Positions 62,321-64,000 of a stretch of 64,000 bases of DNA are shown here, piece by piece. Within the stretch, counting starts at the first letter, position 1. Each line of letters begins with the position of its first letter. The position numbers and the translations under genes are program-made. The notes beneath the pieces are model-generated. The model had not been told where the DNA came from. It was given only the letters and a program-made list of their open reading frames with translations, and ran no database searches. The DNA comes from Flavobacterium sp. 9AF (GTDB taxonomy: Bacteria; Bacteroidota; Bacteroidia; Flavobacteriales; Flavobacteriaceae), in the NCBI RefSeq assembly GCF_902506265.1, contig NZ_LR733556.1, positions 1,209,838 through 1,273,837 of the forward strand. Direction: 5' to 3'.

Positions 62321-63949
62321 ATGTTAAAAGGATTTTTTAACGTTCCAAAAGCTGTAAACGAACCTGTTAAAACATACGCTATTGGCACAAAAGAGAGAGA
62401 AGCTGTAGCCAATGCTTATAAAGAAATGTGGAATTCAAAAATTGATGTTCCTCTTTTTATAGGCAACCAAGAAATCAAAACGGGCAATACACGTAATATG
62501 ACTGCTCCTCACGATCACCAACATATTGTAGGAACTTACCATTTAGCAGAAAAATCACATATTACACAAGCTATTGACAATGCTCTTGAAACCAGAAAAA
62601 AATGGGCTACCATGTCTTGGGAAAATAGAGCAGCCATTTTCTTAAGAGCAGCAGAGTTGATCGCAGGACCATATAGAGCTAAGATTAATGCAGCAACGAT
62701 GATTGCACAATCAAAAACAATTCATCAGGCTGAAATTGACGCAGCTTGTGAATTAATTGATTTCTTACGCTTTAATGTAGAATACATGACACAAATCTAC
62801 AAAGAACAACCAAACTCTGACTCTTCTACTTGGAATCGATTAGAACACAGACCTCTTGAAGGATTTATATATGCTATCACTCCTTTCAACTTTACTGCTA
62901 TTGCAGCTAACCTACCTGCAAGTGCTGCCATGATGGGTAATGTTGTCGTTTGGAAACCAAGTGATAGCCAAGTATTTTCTGCTAAAGTAATTATAGATGT
63001 TTTCAAAGAAGCAGGATTACCAAACGGTGTAATCAATGTTGTCTTTGGTGATGCAATCATGATTACAGATACTATTTTAGCTAGTCCTGATTTTGCGGGC
63101 ATACATTTTACTGGTTCCACCCATGTATTTAAAGATATTTGGGCTAAAATTGGTAACAACATTAACAAATACAAAACCTATCCTAGAATTGTAGGTGAAA
63201 CTGGAGGTAAAGACTTCATTATTGCCCATCCTTCTGCAAATGCAAAACAAGTAACTACAGGTATTACTAGAGGTGCTTTTGAATTCCAAGGTCAAAAATG
63301 TAGTGCTGCTTCTAGAGTTTATATACCGCAAAGTTTGTGGCCAGCGGTAAAGAATCAATTGGAAACCGATTTAAAATCAATGAAAATGGGATCTCCAGAA
63401 GATATGTCAAATTTCATTACCGCTGTAATTCATGAAGGTTCTTTCGACAAATTAACCTCTTACATTGACCAAGCTAAAAAAGATACTGATGCAGAAGTAA
63501 TTTTTGGTGGAAACTACGATAAATCAAAAGGATATTTTATTGAACCAACGGTTATTTTGACTACTAATCCAAAATACACTACAATGGAAACCGAATTATT
63601 TGGTCCAGTAGTTACTATTTATGTATATGAAGATGCAAAATGGTCGGAAACCCTCAAATTAGTCGATGAAACTTCTGAATATGCTTTAACAGGAGCTGTG
63701 TTTAGTACAGATAGATTTGCTATTGAAGAAGCGACTGTAGCATTACAAAATTGTGCTGGTAATTTCTATATCAATGACAAACCAACAGGCGCTGTAGTAG
63801 GTTGTCAACCTTTTGGAGGCGCTAGAGCATCAGGAACTAATGACAAAGCAGGTTCTGTATTAAACTTATTACGATGGGTTTCACCAAGAACTATTAAAGA
63901 AACCTTTGTTACTCCAGAAGATTACAGATATCCTTTCTTAGGAAATTAA
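62321..63949 (+). CDS. pruA: L-glutamate gamma-semialdehyde dehydrogenase
   Basis: 542 residues, an NAD-dependent aldehyde dehydrogenase that oxidises glutamate semialdehyde (from proline) to glutamate. Landmarks are ITPFNFTAIAANLPASAAMM (cofactor site, about residue 190), HFTGSTHVF, ETGGKDFI (general base Glu, about 293), FEFQGQKCSAASRVY (catalytic Cys, about 326) and TELFGPVVTIYVYED. No proline dehydrogenase domain is fused. Monocistronic. Confidence 0.97.
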   Translation: MLKGFFNVPKAVNEPVKTYAIGTKEREAVANAYKEMWNSKIDVPLFIGNQEIKTGNTRNMTAPHDHQHIVGTYHLAEKSHITQAIDNALETRKKWATMSWENRAAIFLRAAELIAGPYRAKINAATMIAQSKTIHQAEIDAACELIDFLRFNVEYMTQIYKEQPNSDSSTWNRLEHRPLEGFIYAITPFNFTAIAANLPASAAMMGNVVVWKPSDSQVFSAKVIIDVFKEAGLPNGVINVVFGDAIMITDTILASPDFAGIHFTGSTHVFKDIWAKIGNNINKYKTYPRIVGETGGKDFIIAHPSANAKQVTTGITRGAFEFQGQKCSAASRVYIPQSLWPAVKNQLETDLKSMKMGSPEDMSNFITAVIHEGSFDKLTSYIDQAKKDTDAEVIFGGNYDKSKGYFIEPTVILTTNPKYTTMETELFGPVVTIYVYEDAKWSETLKLVDETSEYALTGAVFSTDRFAIEEATVALQNCAGNFYINDKPTGAVVGCQPFGGARASGTNDKAGSVLNLLRWVSPRTIKETFVTPEDYRYPFLGN

Positions 63950-63971
63950 AAGAAGTATTTTATATTTATAA

Positions 63972-64000
63972 AAAACGCTATCCTATATTGATAGCGTTTT
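63972..64000 (+). terminator. Rho-independent terminator after pruA
   Basis: Perfect 11-bp stem AAAACGCTATC (63972-63982) with 63990-64000 and a 7-nt loop. The last T's of the run reach the window edge. Confidence 0.8.

Noticed and set aside
63077..63358. Minus-strand frame inside pruA
   Set aside because: Shadow of a highly conserved dehydrogenase with no independent start or promoter.

Overview
The window is a stretch of a low-GC (about 30% by eye) chromosome from the Bacteroidota, almost certainly the family Flavobacteriaceae (Flavobacterium or a close relative). The evidence is the TAnnTTTG promoter boxes, the near absence of Shine-Dalgarno sequences, a type B gliding/T9SS sorting domain, a DUF5103 T9SS plug-type protein, grasp-with-spasm peptide genes, and families largely confined to this group (DUF3667, DUF6702, DUF5916). 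No phage, insertion sequence, CRISPR array or rRNA is visible. Most of the window is housekeeping DNA; the clearest accessory region is the left edge.

Left edge (1-3440): a 'grasp-with-spasm' RiPP cluster on the minus strand: precursor peptide gwsA, a secreted protein, the ATP-grasp ligase gwsG, an unrecognised 76-residue protein, and the start of the SPASM maturase gwsS, which is cut by the window edge. A hairpin between the precursor and the enzyme genes looks like an attenuator, and a divergent XRE regulator flanks the cluster. Then come dnaG, whose zinc finger has lost its ligands (3.6-5.6 kb); three tandem paralogous secreted beta-helix-like proteins (5.7-10.2 kb); and an ECF sigma factor / anti-sigma / outer-membrane barrel operon with two tandem ECF-type promoters (10.3-13.0 kb).

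13-24 kb holds a polyprenyl diphosphate synthase, rlmN, a NodU-type carbamoyltransferase, an O-methyltransferase, a PAP2 phosphatase, tatA, a four-gene envelope operon ending in an M1 peptidase, pepE, and two identical tRNA-Gly(TCC) genes. 24-41.5 kb is mostly envelope: two L,D-transpeptidases, a DUF5916 protein, gpmI, a phosphodiester glycosidase, a thioredoxin-fold lipoprotein, a 1193-residue T9SS type B surface protein, and a TetR/ABC/HlyD/TolC type I export operon preceded by two perfect palindromes.

41.5-64 kb holds an RRM RNA-binding protein, a CoA-transferase, map, a DUF3667/methyltransferase/SNF2-helicase run, an M16 peptidase, apbE (FMN transferase), the complete nqrABCDEF sodium pump that ApbE would flavinylate, a DUF5103 T9SS plug-type protein, a second DUF3667 protein, apaG and pruA. 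Two copies of an intergenic element with an apparently covarying stem (14.1 and 43.4 kb) resemble the Flavo-1 RNA motif.
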